Part shown: piece after piece, positions 43,755 through 53,702 of the stretch | How positions within the stretch are numbered: the first letter of the stretch is position 1 | How the letters are laid out: every line of letters starts with the position of its first letter | Assembly (NCBI RefSeq): GCF_013267835.1 | Contig: NZ_CP053939.1 | Location: 1,178,001-1,242,000, forward strand | Direction: 5' to 3' | DNA: 64,000 bases | DNA from: Neisseria mucosa | Lineage (GTDB): Bacteria > Pseudomonadota > Gammaproteobacteria > Burkholderiales > Neisseriaceae | The notes under the pieces: model-generated | Seen by the model: the letters and a program-made list of their open reading frames with translations, nothing else | Databases searched by the model: none | What the model was told of the DNA's origin: nothing | Program-made: the position numbers and the translations under genes

Positions 43755-46700
43755 ATGTTTAACTTTGCTTTTCCAACACAAACTCCTCTGCGCCAAGCGA
43801 TAACCGATGCCTACCGCCGCGATGAAATCGAAGCCGTACAGGATATGTTGCAACGTGCACAGATGACCGACGAAGAGCGCAACGCCGCTTCCGAGCTTGC
43901 CCGTCGTTTGGTTACCCAAGTCCGTGCCAGCCGTACCAAAGCCAGCGGTGTAGATGCCTTGATGCATGAGTTTTCCCTCTCCAGTGAAGAAGGTGTTGCA
44001 CTGATGTGTCTGGCCGAAGCCCTGCTGCGTATTCCGGACAATGCCACCCGTGACCGCCTGATTGCCGACAAAATCTCTGAAGGCAACTGGAAAAGCCACT
44101 TGAACAACAGCCCTTCCCTCTTCGTTAACGCGGCCGCATGGGGTCTGCTGATTACCGGCAAACTGACCGCGACAAACGACAAACAGATGAGTTCCGCATT
44201 GAGCCGTCTGATCAGCAAAGGCGGCGCGCCTCTGATCCGTCAAGGCGTTAACTACGCTATGCGCCTGCTGGGCAAACAGTTCGTCACCGGTCAAACCATT
44301 GAAGAAGCGCTGCAAAACGGTAAAGAGCGCGAGAAAATGGGTTACCGCTTCTCCTTCGATATGTTGGGTGAAGCCGCCTACACCGAAGAAGATGCCAACC
44401 GCTACTACAACGACTACGTTCAAGCCATTCATGCCATCGGTAAAGATGCCGCAGGCCAAGGCGTTTACGAAGGCAACGGTATTTCCGTCAAACTTTCCGC
44501 CATCCACCCACGCTACTCACGCGCCCAACACGAACGCGTGATGAGCGAACTGCTGCCGCGCCTGAAAGAATTGTTCCTTTTGGGTAAAAAATACGATATC
44601 GGTATCAACATCGATGCCGAAGAGGCCAACCGTCTCGAATTGTCTTTGGACTTGATGGAAGCTTTGGTTTCCGATCCTGACTTGGCCGGCTACAAAGGTA
44701 TCGGTTTCGTTGTTCAAGCCTACCAAAAACGTTGTCCGTTCGTTATCGACTACCTGATCGACCTGGCCCGCCGCAACAACCAAAAACTGATGATCCGTTT
44801 GGTTAAAGGCGCATACTGGGACAGCGAAGTAAAATGGGCTCAAGTAGACGGCATGGAAGGCTATCCGACTTACACCCGTAAAGTCCACACCGACATCTCC
44901 TACCTTGCCTGTGCACGCAAACTCTTGGATGCGCAAGATGCCGTGTTCCCACAATTTGCCACCCACAACGCCTACACTTTGGGCGCAATCTACCAAATGG
45001 GTAAAGGCAAAGACTTCGAACACCAATGTCTGCACGGTATGGGCGAAACCCTGTATGACCAAGTGGTCGGCCCGCAAAACTTAGGCCGCCGCGTACGCGT
45101 GTATGCCCCGGTCGGCACACACGAAACCCTGCTTGCCTACTTGGTACGCCGTCTGCTGGAAAACGGTGCGAACTCTTCTTTCGTGAACCAAATTGTTGAC
45201 GAAAACATCAGCATCGACCGCCTGATTAAGAGCCCGTTCGACACCATCGCCGAACAAGGCATCCACCTGCATCCGGCCTTGCCTCTGCCGCGCGATTTGT
45301 ATGGCAAAGGCCGTCTGAACTCCCAAGGCGTCGATTTCAGCAACGAAAACGTATTGCAAAACCTGCAAGAAAAACTCAACCAAGCTTCTTCCGAAGACTT
45401 CCACGCCGCGTCTATCGTCAATGGCGAAGCGCGTAACGTGGGCGAAGCGCAACCCGTCCGCAACCCTGCAGACCACAACGATGTTGTCGGCACTGTCAGC
45501 TTTGCCGATGCAGCCTTGGCTCAAGAAGCTATTGGCGCAGCCATTGCCGCCCTGCCGGAGTGGAGCGCCAAACCTGCGTCAGAACGCGCCGACTGCCTGC
45601 GCCGTTTTGCCGATTTGTTGGAACAACACACGCCTGCATTGATGATGCTGGCCGTCCGCGAAGCCGGTAAAACCCTGAACAACGCCGTTGCCGAAGTACG
45701 CGAAGCCGTTGACTTCTGCCGCTACTATGCCAACGAAGCTGAGAACACCCTGCCTAAAGATGCCAAAGCCGTCGGCGCAATCGTTGCCATCAGCCCATGG
45801 AACTTCCCATTGGCCATCTTTACCGGCGAAGTGGTTTCTGCATTGGCAGCCGGTAATACCGTTATCGCCAAACCTGCCGAACAAACCAGCCTGATTGCTA
45901 CTTACGCCGTTTCCCTGATGCATCAAGCCGGTATTCCGACTTCTGCGCTGCAACTCGTACTCGGCGCAGGCGATGTCGGCTCCGCCCTGACCGGCGATGC
46001 CCGCATCGGCGGCGTGATCTTCACCGGTTCTACCGAAGTAGCGCGCCTGATCAACAAAGCGCTGTCCAAACGCGACGACAGCCCTGTCCTGATTGCCGAG
46101 ACCGGTGGTCAAAACGCGATGATCGTAGACTCTACCGCCCTGCCGGAACAAGTCTGCCTTGATGTATTGAACTCTGCCTTCGACAGCGCAGGCCAACGTT
46201 GTTCCGCTCTGCGTATCTTGTGCGTTCAAGAAGATGTTGCCGATAAAATGGTCAACATCATCAAAGGTGCAATGGACGAATTGGTTGTCGGCAAACCGAC
46301 CCAACTGACCACAGACATCGGCCCTGTCATCGATGCTGAAGCCCAACAAAACCTGTTGGCCCACATCAACCGAATGAAAGGCGTAGCGAAGGCTTACCAC
46401 GAAGTCAAAACTGCTGCCGACGTTGATAGCAACAACTCTACTTTTGTTCGTCCAATCCTGTTTGAATTGAACAACTTGAACGAGTTGCAACGCGAAGTAT
46501 TCGGCCCTGTATTGCACGTTGTCCGCTACCGCGCCAGCGAATTGGATCAACTCATCGACCAAATCAACGCCAAAGGCTATGCTTTGACCAGCGGTGTACA
46601 CAGCCGTATCGAAGGTACTGTCGACCACATCCGCGACCGCATCGAAGCCGGTAACATCTATGTTAACCGCAACATCGTCGGTGCCGTTGTCGGCGTACAA

Positions 46701-47360
46701 CCTTTCGGCGGTCACGGCTTGTCCGGTACCGGTCCAAAAGCAGGCGGTTCATTCTATCTGCAACGCCTGGTCCGTACTCCTGAATGGGTTGCCCCAACCC
46801 TCAGCCGCATCGGCCAAGCAGACGAAGACGCGCTCAAACGTTTGGAAACCCTGGTTCACAAACTGCCGTTTAACGCAGAAGAGAAAAAAGCCGCAGCCGC
46901 AGCTTTGGGTCACGCCCGCGTCCGTACCCTGCGCAAAGCCGAAACCGTATTGGTCGGCCCGACCGGCGAACGCAACTCATTGAGCTGGCGCTCTCCAAAA
47001 CGCGTTTGGGTACATGGCGGCAATCTGCTGCAAGCCTTCTCTGCCCTGACCGAGCTGGCAGCCGCAGGCATCCAAACCGTTGTTGAGCCTAACAGCCCGT
47101 TGGCTTCCTACTCAGCCGATTTGGACGGTTTGTTGCAAGTCAACAGCAAACCTGAAAACGCAGGCATCAGCCATGTTGCCGCTATCGAACCTTTGAGCAG
47201 CGAGCGCAAACAAGAGTTGGCCGGCCGCGACGGTGCGCTCATCCGCATCCTGACTTCCGAACAAGGTCTGGACATTCTGCAAGTATTTGAAGAAATCTCT
47301 TGCAGTATCAATACTACCGCTGCCGGTGGTAACGCCAGCCTGATGGCAGTTGCCGACTAA
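43755..47360 (+). CDS. putA: Bifunctional proline dehydrogenase / 1-pyrroline-5-carboxylate dehydrogenase
   Basis: 1201 residues. The N-terminus starts directly with the helical arm of proline dehydrogenase; there is no ribbon-helix-helix DNA-binding domain, so unlike E. coli PutA (1320 residues) it should not repress its own operon. The PRODH barrel shows GNGISVKLSAIHPRYSRA, NIDAEEANRLELSLDL and LMIRLVKGAYWDSEVKWAQ. The aldehyde dehydrogenase half has Glu782 in AETGGQ and the catalytic Cys816 in SAGQRCSALR. The last 150 residues form the C-terminal domain of longer PutAs. It oxidises proline to glutamate. TGGAGAACTTAAATA is the RBS. putP is upstream with a terminator between them. Confidence 0.96.
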   Translation: MFNFAFPTQTPLRQAITDAYRRDEIEAVQDMLQRAQMTDEERNAASELARRLVTQVRASRTKASGVDALMHEFSLSSEEGVALMCLAEALLRIPDNATRDRLIADKISEGNWKSHLNNSPSLFVNAAAWGLLITGKLTATNDKQMSSALSRLISKGGAPLIRQGVNYAMRLLGKQFVTGQTIEEALQNGKEREKMGYRFSFDMLGEAAYTEEDANRYYNDYVQAIHAIGKDAAGQGVYEGNGISVKLSAIHPRYSRAQHERVMSELLPRLKELFLLGKKYDIGINIDAEEANRLELSLDLMEALVSDPDLAGYKGIGFVVQAYQKRCPFVIDYLIDLARRNNQKLMIRLVKGAYWDSEVKWAQVDGMEGYPTYTRKVHTDISYLACARKLLDAQDAVFPQFATHNAYTLGAIYQMGKGKDFEHQCLHGMGETLYDQVVGPQNLGRRVRVYAPVGTHETLLAYLVRRLLENGANSSFVNQIVDENISIDRLIKSPFDTIAEQGIHLHPALPLPRDLYGKGRLNSQGVDFSNENVLQNLQEKLNQASSEDFHAASIVNGEARNVGEAQPVRNPADHNDVVGTVSFADAALAQEAIGAAIAALPEWSAKPASERADCLRRFADLLEQHTPALMMLAVREAGKTLNNAVAEVREAVDFCRYYANEAENTLPKDAKAVGAIVAISPWNFPLAIFTGEVVSALAAGNTVIAKPAEQTSLIATYAVSLMHQAGIPTSALQLVLGAGDVGSALTGDARIGGVIFTGSTEVARLINKALSKRDDSPVLIAETGGQNAMIVDSTALPEQVCLDVLNSAFDSAGQRCSALRILCVQEDVADKMVNIIKGAMDELVVGKPTQLTTDIGPVIDAEAQQNLLAHINRMKGVAKAYHEVKTAADVDSNNSTFVRPILFELNNLNELQREVFGPVLHVVRYRASELDQLIDQINAKGYALTSGVHSRIEGTVDHIRDRIEAGNIYVNRNIVGAVVGVQPFGGHGLSGTGPKAGGSFYLQRLVRTPEWVAPTLSRIGQADEDALKRLETLVHKLPFNAEEKKAAAAALGHARVRTLRKAETVLVGPTGERNSLSWRSPKRVWVHGGNLLQAFSALTELAAAGIQTVVEPNSPLASYSADLDGLLQVNSKPENAGISHVAAIEPLSSERKQELAGRDGALIRILTSEQGLDILQVFEEISCSINTTAAGGNASLMAVAD

Positions 47361-47373
47361 TCACAGCCAAATC

Positions 47374-47405
47374 AAAGGCCGTCTGAAATTCAGACGGCCT
47401 TTTTT
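47374..47405. terminator. Bidirectional DUS terminator between putA and nth
   Basis: AAAGGCCGTCTGAA and TTCAGACGGCCTTT with almost no loop, T-run on the plus strand, between convergent genes. Confidence 0.85.
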
Positions 47406-47417
47406 ATCTGTTTTTAT

Positions 47418-48047
47418 TTACAGTTTTGCCGGATATTCGCACAAATCATTAATCAAACATTTGCTGCATTGCGGTTTCAAAGCCTTACATGTATAGCGAC
47501 CGTGCAAAATCAACCAATGATGGGCATCCATCAAAAATTCTTTGGGAATAAAGCGCATCAGCTTGTCTTCAACTTCACGCACATCCTTGCCCGGCGCGAT
47601 TTTGGTGCGGTTGGCCACACGGAAAATGTGGGTATCGACTGCCATAACAGGTTGCCCGAATGCAGTATTCAATACCACGTTGGCAGTTTTTCGGCCGACA
47701 CCGGGCAAAGATTCCAAAGCCTCGCGGTCGGCAGGCACTTCGCCATTGTATTTTTCCAGCAAAATACGGCAAGTCTGCATGATGTGTTTGGATTTGGTTT
47801 TGTAGAGGCCTATGGTTTTGGTGTATTCCATCACGCCATCCAGCCCCAAATCCAACATGGCTTGCGGCGTATTGGCAACGGGAAAGAGTTTGGCAGTCGC
47901 TTTGTTCACGCCGACATCAGTCGCCTGAGCAGACAATAAAACAGCGATGAGCAGCTCAAACGGCGAGCTGAAATTCAACTCGGTAGTCGGATGAGGATTG
48001 GCAGCGCGGAAACGCTCGAAAATTTCTTGGCGGATTTGTTTGTTCAT
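47418..48047 (-). CDS. nth: Endonuclease III (4Fe-4S DNA glycosylase)
   Basis: From the ATG at 48047 (MNKQIRQEIFERF) the protein has 209 residues, matching E. coli Nth (211). The helix-hairpin-helix LPGVGRKTANVVLN carries the catalytic Lys, and the catalytic Asp is in AVDTHIFRVANR. The iron-sulfur cysteines are Cys187, Cys194, Cys197 and Cys203 (C-X6-C-X2-C-X5-C). It removes oxidised pyrimidines. Confidence 0.96.
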   Translation of the reverse strand: MNKQIRQEIFERFRAANPHPTTELNFSSPFELLIAVLLSAQATDVGVNKATAKLFPVANTPQAMLDLGLDGVMEYTKTIGLYKTKSKHIMQTCRILLEKYNGEVPADREALESLPGVGRKTANVVLNTAFGQPVMAVDTHIFRVANRTKIAPGKDVREVEDKLMRFIPKEFLMDAHHWLILHGRYTCKALKPQCSKCLINDLCEYPAKL

Positions 48048-48107
48048 GGTTGGAATTGTTTTTATATGGCGCGGCAATTATATCCGATGGGGCTGTTTTA
48101 AACAAAG

Positions 48108-48138
48108 CAGGCCGTCTGAAACGCATTCAGACGGCCTG
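48108..48138 (-). terminator. DUS terminator after nhaC
   Basis: CAGGCCGTCTGAA and TTCAGACGGCCTG, between nhaC stop and the nth start on the same strand. Confidence 0.75.
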
Positions 48139-48158
48139 ATGATCAAACAGCCTACTGT

Positions 48159-49538
48159 TTATTTTTTACTCAAAGTCAGCCCTGTCCAGCCAAACACCAG
48201 CGTCAGAGCCAAGCTCAAGTAGCAGAAGAAGGCGTAAGGCAGGTATTCCCAAACAGGCACGCCCAAAGCATGGCTGATGAATACGCCGCAGACGCTCCAA
48301 GGCACCAACGGGTTGATAACCGTACCCGCATCTTCCAGCGTACGGGCAAGGTTGCGCGAATGCAGGCCGAGTTTGTCATAAACCGGCTTAAAGGTTTCGC
48401 CGGAAAGCAGAATACTCAAATATTGCTCGCCAATCAGGAAGTTGACACCGACCGATGTCATGGCCACGCTGAAAGTAGCACGTCCGGCATTGGTCAGGAA
48501 CGCACGAATGGCTTCCAACAAAGACGGAATCACACCAATACTGAACAACAGGCCGCCCAAGCTCATGCCGAGTATCACGATGGTTTGCGTAAAGAACATG
48601 CTTTCCAAGCCGCCGCGCGAAATCAAGCGGGCAATGTCTTTGAATGCTTCGCCTTCGAGTTTGTATCCGCTGTAAAACCACGCGCCCAGCTGTTTCAAAT
48701 CAGGCGTACTGTGGAAGTAAGTCACAATCAGCGCCACCACAACGGTAAACAACATGGCCACAATGGCATTGACGCGCATCAGGGCAAGGATAACCAATAA
48801 AGCAAACGGAATCAATGAATAAGCATGCACCAAACCGGTTGCTTCCAATTGTGCGCGGAAAGCCTCGACGCTGTTCATGTCATGCGCGGCCACATTGGGC
48901 AAGAGCCACAACATCAACGCCGCACTGATCAACCACGCAGGCACAGTGGTGTACATCATATTTTTGATGTGCTCGAACAAATCAATGCCGACAATCGAAG
49001 CGGAAATACCGGTCGTATCGGAAAGCGGCGACATTTTATCGCCAAAGAACGCGCCCGACACAATCGCACCTGCCGTCATCGCCATATCGGCATGAAACGC
49101 AGCCGCCATCCCCATAAATGCCACGCCGACAGTCGCACAAGTCGTCAAACTACTGCCGATGGAAATACCGATGACCGAGCAAAGCGCAAACGCCGAGAAA
49201 TAAAAATAAGTCGGCGAAATCAATCCGAAACCGTAATACATCAGCGTCGGAATCGCACCGCTCATCATCAGCGCGCTGACCATCAGGCCGATAAAGAAAA
49301 ACAGATAAATCGCGCCCATGCCCTGCCCGACCGCGCCGATCATACCGTTTTGCATGTCTTGATATTTCAAGCCGCGCATCAAACCGTACAAAAGCAAGAC
49401 CACAATCGCCGTCACAATCGACATATGCGGCAGCCATTCAAGCGAAATAATCGTATAACCCATTGCCGCCACCAAAGCCAAGGCCACCGCAATGGCTTCG
49501 AAACGCGGCATATTGAGTAAGGATTTGAAAGCAAACAT
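48159..49538 (-). CDS. nhaC: NhaC-type Na+/H+ antiporter
   Basis: From the ATG at 49538 (MFAFKSLLNMPRFEAIA) the protein has 459 residues, with an AAGGCAAAGAAC RBS; the longer frame upstream is unsupported. There are about 11 hydrophobic segments and NhaC-family blocks: SGAFFGDKMSPLSDTTGISA with the ion-coordinating Asp, and EDAGTVINPLVPWSVCGVF. It exports sodium (and possibly another cation) in exchange for protons; a malate/lactate-type NhaC subfamily cannot be excluded. Confidence 0.88.
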   Translation of the reverse strand: MFAFKSLLNMPRFEAIAVALALVAAMGYTIISLEWLPHMSIVTAIVVLLLYGLMRGLKYQDMQNGMIGAVGQGMGAIYLFFFIGLMVSALMMSGAIPTLMYYGFGLISPTYFYFSAFALCSVIGISIGSSLTTCATVGVAFMGMAAAFHADMAMTAGAIVSGAFFGDKMSPLSDTTGISASIVGIDLFEHIKNMMYTTVPAWLISAALMLWLLPNVAAHDMNSVEAFRAQLEATGLVHAYSLIPFALLVILALMRVNAIVAMLFTVVVALIVTYFHSTPDLKQLGAWFYSGYKLEGEAFKDIARLISRGGLESMFFTQTIVILGMSLGGLLFSIGVIPSLLEAIRAFLTNAGRATFSVAMTSVGVNFLIGEQYLSILLSGETFKPVYDKLGLHSRNLARTLEDAGTVINPLVPWSVCGVFISHALGVPVWEYLPYAFFCYLSLALTLVFGWTGLTLSKK

Positions 49539-49582
49539 TGTTCTTTGCCTTTTTAATAAGTATTTAACAGATTTTAGCATAA

Positions 49583-49616
49583 CAGGCCGTCTGAAAAACC
49601 GGTTTCAGACGGCCTG
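49583..49616 (-). terminator. DUS terminator between the lipase-like gene and nhaC
   Basis: CAGGCCGTCTGAAA and TTTCAGACGGCCTG with a 6-base loop. It separates the two minus-strand genes. Confidence 0.7.
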
Positions 49617-49718
49617 CTGATTATTTTACGAAAACAATGCTCACAAATCCTTGCCATTTTCTTTAAAATAAACAAATTATTTAGAATAAAATATTTTTTA
49701 ATCAGAATAAATAGTGTT

Positions 49719-50342
49719 TTATTGCTTTTTAAAATATCCATCATGCAAAAATGCCACCACCTGCCCGGCAGTTTTGCGGTTGAACAGCATACCGCTATGG
49801 CTGACCGGCAAAACGACATGATCGCGCATATTCGGACAATGCGTTTCGCTGACCAAGACCGTACCATCATGTGCGCCGTGCAAACCTAAAACACGGCCCA
49901 GTCCATATGGTTTGTTACCGGCGATACTGCCCAACTCAATACCGACAGGCAACTCAGGCATACTGCCGTCCAACGCCCCTTTGTAAGAGCCGCCCAATAC
50001 CGGCTTTTGCAAACCCAAATTGAGCACGCGTTGCGCGGCACGGCTGCCTTGATGCGGCGTACCCATGGTAACGATACGGCCGCTGACTTTTTCCGGATAT
50101 CCCGCCGCAAAATTGCGTAAAACCAAGCCGCCCAAACTGTGGCCGACAAAGTGCAGCGTTTCATCAGCATGGTTCTCATCAATCCATCGGGCCAAGTCCT
50201 CAACATGTCGGTTCATTGAATGCAACACACTGCAATAATTGAACAGCGCAACTTCAAAACCTTCTTGTTCCAGCAAATACGCCAGCGGTCTCATGACCCA
50301 CGAATGCATATGCAAGCCATGCAGCAAAATGATTTTGGCCAT
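49719..50342 (-). CDS. Alpha/beta-hydrolase, lipase-like
   Basis: 207 residues (MAKIILLHGLHMHSWVM). The nucleophile elbow is GHSLGG with Ser69. The likely acid and base are in GAHDGTVL and PVSHSGML, giving a complete Ser-Asp-His triad. No signal peptide is seen, so it is probably cytoplasmic. Sequence shape is like small triacylglycerol-lipase-type or PGAP1-like esterases. Substrate unknown. The ATG has AGGAGGAAAAA upstream, a very strong RBS. Confidence 0.78.
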   Translation of the reverse strand: MAKIILLHGLHMHSWVMRPLAYLLEQEGFEVALFNYCSVLHSMNRHVEDLARWIDENHADETLHFVGHSLGGLVLRNFAAGYPEKVSGRIVTMGTPHQGSRAAQRVLNLGLQKPVLGGSYKGALDGSMPELPVGIELGSIAGNKPYGLGRVLGLHGAHDGTVLVSETHCPNMRDHVVLPVSHSGMLFNRKTAGQVVAFLHDGYFKKQ

Positions 50343-50384
50343 TTTTTCCTCCTGTCATTTAAATCATTATGCCACAAAGTCAAA

Positions 50385-50420
50385 AGGCCGTCTGAAATCC
50401 CATAAGGTTTCAGACGGCCT
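50385..50420 (-). terminator. DUS terminator after gluP
   Basis: AGGCCGTCTGAAA and TTTCAGACGGCCT, 15 bp after the gluP stop. Confidence 0.75.
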
Positions 50421-50434
50421 GTTATCATGATGAA

Positions 50435-51658
50435 TTATTCGTCAGCTTTGTAGCCTTTAATCGCAAAGAAGACGATGTATATATAACAAATCGCTGATAC
50501 AACGAAAGAAATCATCAAGCCGTAAGTATCCGCAGCCCAACCTTGTACCACAGGCACAACCGCACCGCCGACAATCGCAGTACACAACACGCCGGAAGCG
50601 CTGCTGGTAAATCGGCCAAGACCTTTGGTTGCCAAAGAGAAAATCGTTGGGAACATGATGGAGTTGAAGAAGCCGATGGCCAACAATGCCCACATCGCAA
50701 CATCTGCACTGGCTTTACCTGCCAACATAGCAACGCCCAACAGGGCAACAGCAGCGGTAGCATTGAATGCCAAATAGCGGTTAGGCGCAATTTTCGCCAT
50801 GATGGCAGAGCCTAAGAAACGGCCGACCATTGCACCGCCCCAGTAGAACGACAGATATTTTGCGGCAGATGCGTGGTCCAAACCTTTCAGATAGCCCAAC
50901 ACGCTGACCAATAAAGAACCGATGGATACTTCCGCACCGACATAACAGAAAATACCGGCCGCACCAAAAACCAAATGACGGTATTGCCAAACACTGTGTT
51001 TGCCATCATGGTTATGTTCGCTCTCTTCTTCGGCAATTTTACGCGCATCAGGCAAACGAATCATTTTGACAAACACAGCCAAAATAATCAGTAAACCGGC
51101 CAACCCTAAATACGGAATTTGAACAGAAGAAATTTGCTCGGCTTTGCTGACAGTTTGTGTTGCATCAGCCAAAATCATGAATGCGCCGATTTGCGGAGCA
51201 ATGGTCGTACCCAAAGAGTTAAATGCCTGAACCAAAGTCAGTGTTGCAGATTCTTTACCCGGTTTGGACAGCAAAGTCACATAAGGGTTACCCGCTACTT
51301 GCAACAGTGTTACACCTGAAGCCAAAATAAACAGCGCACCCAAGAAAGTAGGATAAGAATGGCTGCCGGCGGCAGGATAGAACAACAGACAGCCGATGGC
51401 AGTCAATAAGAAACCGCCGATCACGCCGTTTTTATAGCCGATTTTGCCGACCAAATAACCCATAGGAATCGACATAATCGCGTAAGCGGTAAAGAAACAG
51501 AATTGAATCAGCATCGCCTGAACATAAGTCAGGTCGAAAATATCTTTCAAATGCGGAATCAAAATATCGTTCATGCAGGTAATGAAACCCATCATGAAAA
51601 AGAGTGTGGTTAGGACAACCAGCGCAGGAGTATGATTTTGTTGTGAATGCGCAGACAT
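50435..51658 (-). CDS. gluP: Glucose/galactose MFS permease (FucP family)
   Basis: 407 residues with about 12 membrane segments. It begins TPALVVLTTLFFMMGFITCMND, with the FucP/GluP-type acidic residue in the first helix. Further blocks are GYLVGKIGYKNGVIGG, LLQVAGNPYVTLLSKPGK, and VQAFNSLGTTIAPQIGAF. It is the usual Neisseria sugar-proton symporter for glucose and galactose; specificity is assigned from family resemblance. Stand-alone gene with a terminator behind. Confidence 0.88.
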   Translation of the reverse strand: MSAHSQQNHTPALVVLTTLFFMMGFITCMNDILIPHLKDIFDLTYVQAMLIQFCFFTAYAIMSIPMGYLVGKIGYKNGVIGGFLLTAIGCLLFYPAAGSHSYPTFLGALFILASGVTLLQVAGNPYVTLLSKPGKESATLTLVQAFNSLGTTIAPQIGAFMILADATQTVSKAEQISSVQIPYLGLAGLLIILAVFVKMIRLPDARKIAEEESEHNHDGKHSVWQYRHLVFGAAGIFCYVGAEVSIGSLLVSVLGYLKGLDHASAAKYLSFYWGGAMVGRFLGSAIMAKIAPNRYLAFNATAAVALLGVAMLAGKASADVAMWALLAIGFFNSIMFPTIFSLATKGLGRFTSSASGVLCTAIVGGAVVPVVQGWAADTYGLMISFVVSAICYIYIVFFAIKGYKADE

Positions 51659-51932
51659 GATTTGCCTTTCGTTTTGTTAAGATTCGCTGGGGAAATGAGC
51701 TTAAATCAGTTCATTAAACTTAACACCCATTAACAGCCGCCCGTATCATACTGATAATCCGTCACTTTGAAAACTATTTTCTAACAGCCGACTACATTAT
51801 CCTTCAACCGTTTAATTTTAAAAAATTCAATAATATTGGATTTATCTTTTGATAGATTAAAAAATAAAGGCATAATCCTCTTATTAAGCCTGTTATTTCT
51901 TTTTTACAATACTCCTTGATATAACTCAAAAT

Positions 51933-52346
51933 ATGCCTCTTCTTTACGCTTACCTTGGCCTGATTGCCTCTGCCTTTACTTCTGCCACACTACTTCCGGG
52001 TACATCCGAGGCGGCATACGCCGCATTTGTGTACCAATATCCGCAACATGCCCTCGGCGCATGTTTGTGTGCCGGATTGGCGAATGGCTTGGGCAGTATG
52101 GTTTCGTATTACATGGGCAGGATGTTTCCAAATAAAAAAAGGCCGTCTGAAAAAATGTTGGAAAGGCTTAATCATTGGGGAATTTGGCCGCTGTTGTTCG
52201 CATGGTTGCCGATTATCGGCGATGCCCTCCCCCTTGCCGCAGGCTGGCTCAGGCTCAATGCCCTGCATTGCGCCATTATTCTGATTGCAGGCAAACTGCT
52301 GCGCTATGCTATGATTTATTGGGGGATGAACGCAGTTGCCGGATAA
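51933..52346 (+). CDS. YqaA family membrane protein (DedA-like)
   Basis: 137 residues with about four hydrophobic segments: LYAYLGLIASAFTSATLLPGTSEAAYA at the N-terminus, then LGACLCAGLANGLGSMVSYYMG, and FAWLPIIGDALPLAAGWLRL near the C-terminus. The G(T)SE and GD-LPL motifs belong to the SNARE-associated/DedA superfamily, whose members act as lipid flippases or scramblases. A DUS is read in frame within a loop (KKRPSEKM, about residue 68-75), so uptake sequence use has shaped this protein. The RBS is weak. Confidence 0.75.
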   Translation: MPLLYAYLGLIASAFTSATLLPGTSEAAYAAFVYQYPQHALGACLCAGLANGLGSMVSYYMGRMFPNKKRPSEKMLERLNHWGIWPLLFAWLPIIGDALPLAAGWLRLNALHCAIILIAGKLLRYAMIYWGMNAVAG

Positions 52347-52363
52347 GCTGACAAGTCAAAAAT

Positions 52364-52394
52364 AAAGGCCGTCTGAACGATTCAGACGGCCTTT
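52364..52394. terminator. Bidirectional DUS terminator between the YqaA-like gene and the aminotransferase
   Basis: AAAGGCCGTCTGAA and TTCAGACGGCCTTT with a 3-base loop, convergent genes. Confidence 0.85.
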
Positions 52395-52410
52395 GCCTTT
52401 AATTCGACAA

Positions 52411-53604
52411 TTACAACACTTTTACAATGCTCTCGCACAAATAATCGATATTGTCATCAGTAATGCCGGCAACGTTGATGCGGCCGGAGCGGACGGCATA
52501 AATGGCAAACTCGTTTTTCAAACGGTCAACTTGTTCAGGAGTCAAGCCGCTGAAAGAGAACATGCCGTTTTGTTCGATAATGAAATCAAAGTCTTGGCTT
52601 GCGCCTTTTGCTTTAAGCAATTCGACAAATTTTTGACGCATGGCTTTGATGCGGCCGCGCATTTCATCGAGTTCAGCAATCCATTGTGCTTTCAAATCAT
52701 CATTTTTCAACACCAGCGCAATGGTGTTCGCACCGTGTGAAGCCGGGTTGGAATACAAGGTACGGATGATGGTTTTGACTTGGCTGTGGGCGCGGGCTGC
52801 AGTTTCTTCATCTTCGGCCACCAAAGTGAACGCGCCGACACGCTCATTGTACATACCGAAGTTTTTGGAATAAGAACTGGCAATCAGCAATTCTTTATTG
52901 TATTTCAAGAATACACGCAAGCCGTAGGCATCTTCTTCCAAGCCGTTGCCGAAGCCTTGGTAGGCAAAGTCAAACAGCGGCAACCAGCCTTTTTCAGCAG
53001 AAAGTTTAGCCAAAGTTTCCCATTGTTCGGGCGTAGGGTCGATACCGGTAGGATTGTGGCAGCAGCCGTGCAGCAGGACGATGTCGCCTTTTTGCGCTTG
53101 GCTCAAGTCTTCAATCATGCCGTCCCAATCCAAACCGTGTTTGGCGGCATCATAGTAGCGATAAGGTTTGTCTTGGATACCGACCGCTTTGGCGATTGCA
53201 TTGTGGTTTGGCCAAGTCGGATTGGAAATCCAGATGGTTTGCGCGTTCAACTGACGTTTGGCAAACTCGGCCGCAATACGCAATGCGCCTGTACCGCCAA
53301 GGCTTTGCGCTGTTTTGGCGCGACGGCTTGCAATGATTTCGTGGTCTTTGCCAAACAGCAGAATTTGGGTTTGTTCGTTGTAGTCGGCAACACCGTCGAT
53401 GGTCAGGTAGTTTTTGGTTGTTTCACTTTCCAACAGGCGTTTTTCAGCCTCTTTGACGGCTTTGACAATAGGCGTTGCGCCGGATGCGTCTTTGTACACG
53501 CCGATGCCGAGATTGACTTTTTCGGGACGGGTTTCGGCTTTAAACGCTTCACCCAAACCTAAAATCGGATCAGCAGGAGCTGCTTCGATATGCTTGAAAA
53601 ACAT
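52411..53604 (-). CDS. Aspartate/aromatic amino acid aminotransferase (paralogue 1)
   Basis: 397 residues of the class I (AspC/TyrB) PLP enzymes. It opens [21 protein letters not shown]. Blocks seen are [46 protein letters not shown], and [19 protein letters not shown] with the PLP lysine. A C-terminal Arg ([13 protein letters not shown]) completes the site for the substrate carboxylate. It moves amino groups between aspartate or aromatic amino acids and 2-oxoglutarate. A second, equally long paralogue occurs at 60073. Telling AspC from TyrB is not possible from sequence alone. Confidence 0.93.
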   Translation of the reverse strand: MFFKHIEAAPADPILGLGEAFKAETRPEKVNLGIGVYKDASGATPIVKAVKEAEKRLLESETTKNYLTIDGVADYNEQTQILLFGKDHEIIASRRAKTAQSLGGTGALRIAAEFAKRQLNAQTIWISNPTWPNHNAIAKAVGIQDKPYRYYDAAKHGLDWDGMIEDLSQAQKGDIVLLHGCCHNPTGIDPTPEQWETLAKLSAEKGWLPLFDFAYQGFGNGLEEDAYGLRVFLKYNKELLIASSYSKNFGMYNERVGAFTLVAEDEETAARAHSQVKTIIRTLYSNPASHGANTIALVLKNDDLKAQWIAELDEMRGRIKAMRQKFVELLKAKGASQDFDFIIEQNGMFSFSGLTPEQVDRLKNEFAIYAVRSGRINVAGITDDNIDYLCESIVKVL

Positions 53605-53702
53605 GATTTTTCTCTTTACAAGTAGTAAAACGGTTGAAAAAATACAGATTCATGTAATTTTACGCCGTTTCAGGCCGTCTGAAAACGGATTATTACAGGG
53701 TT

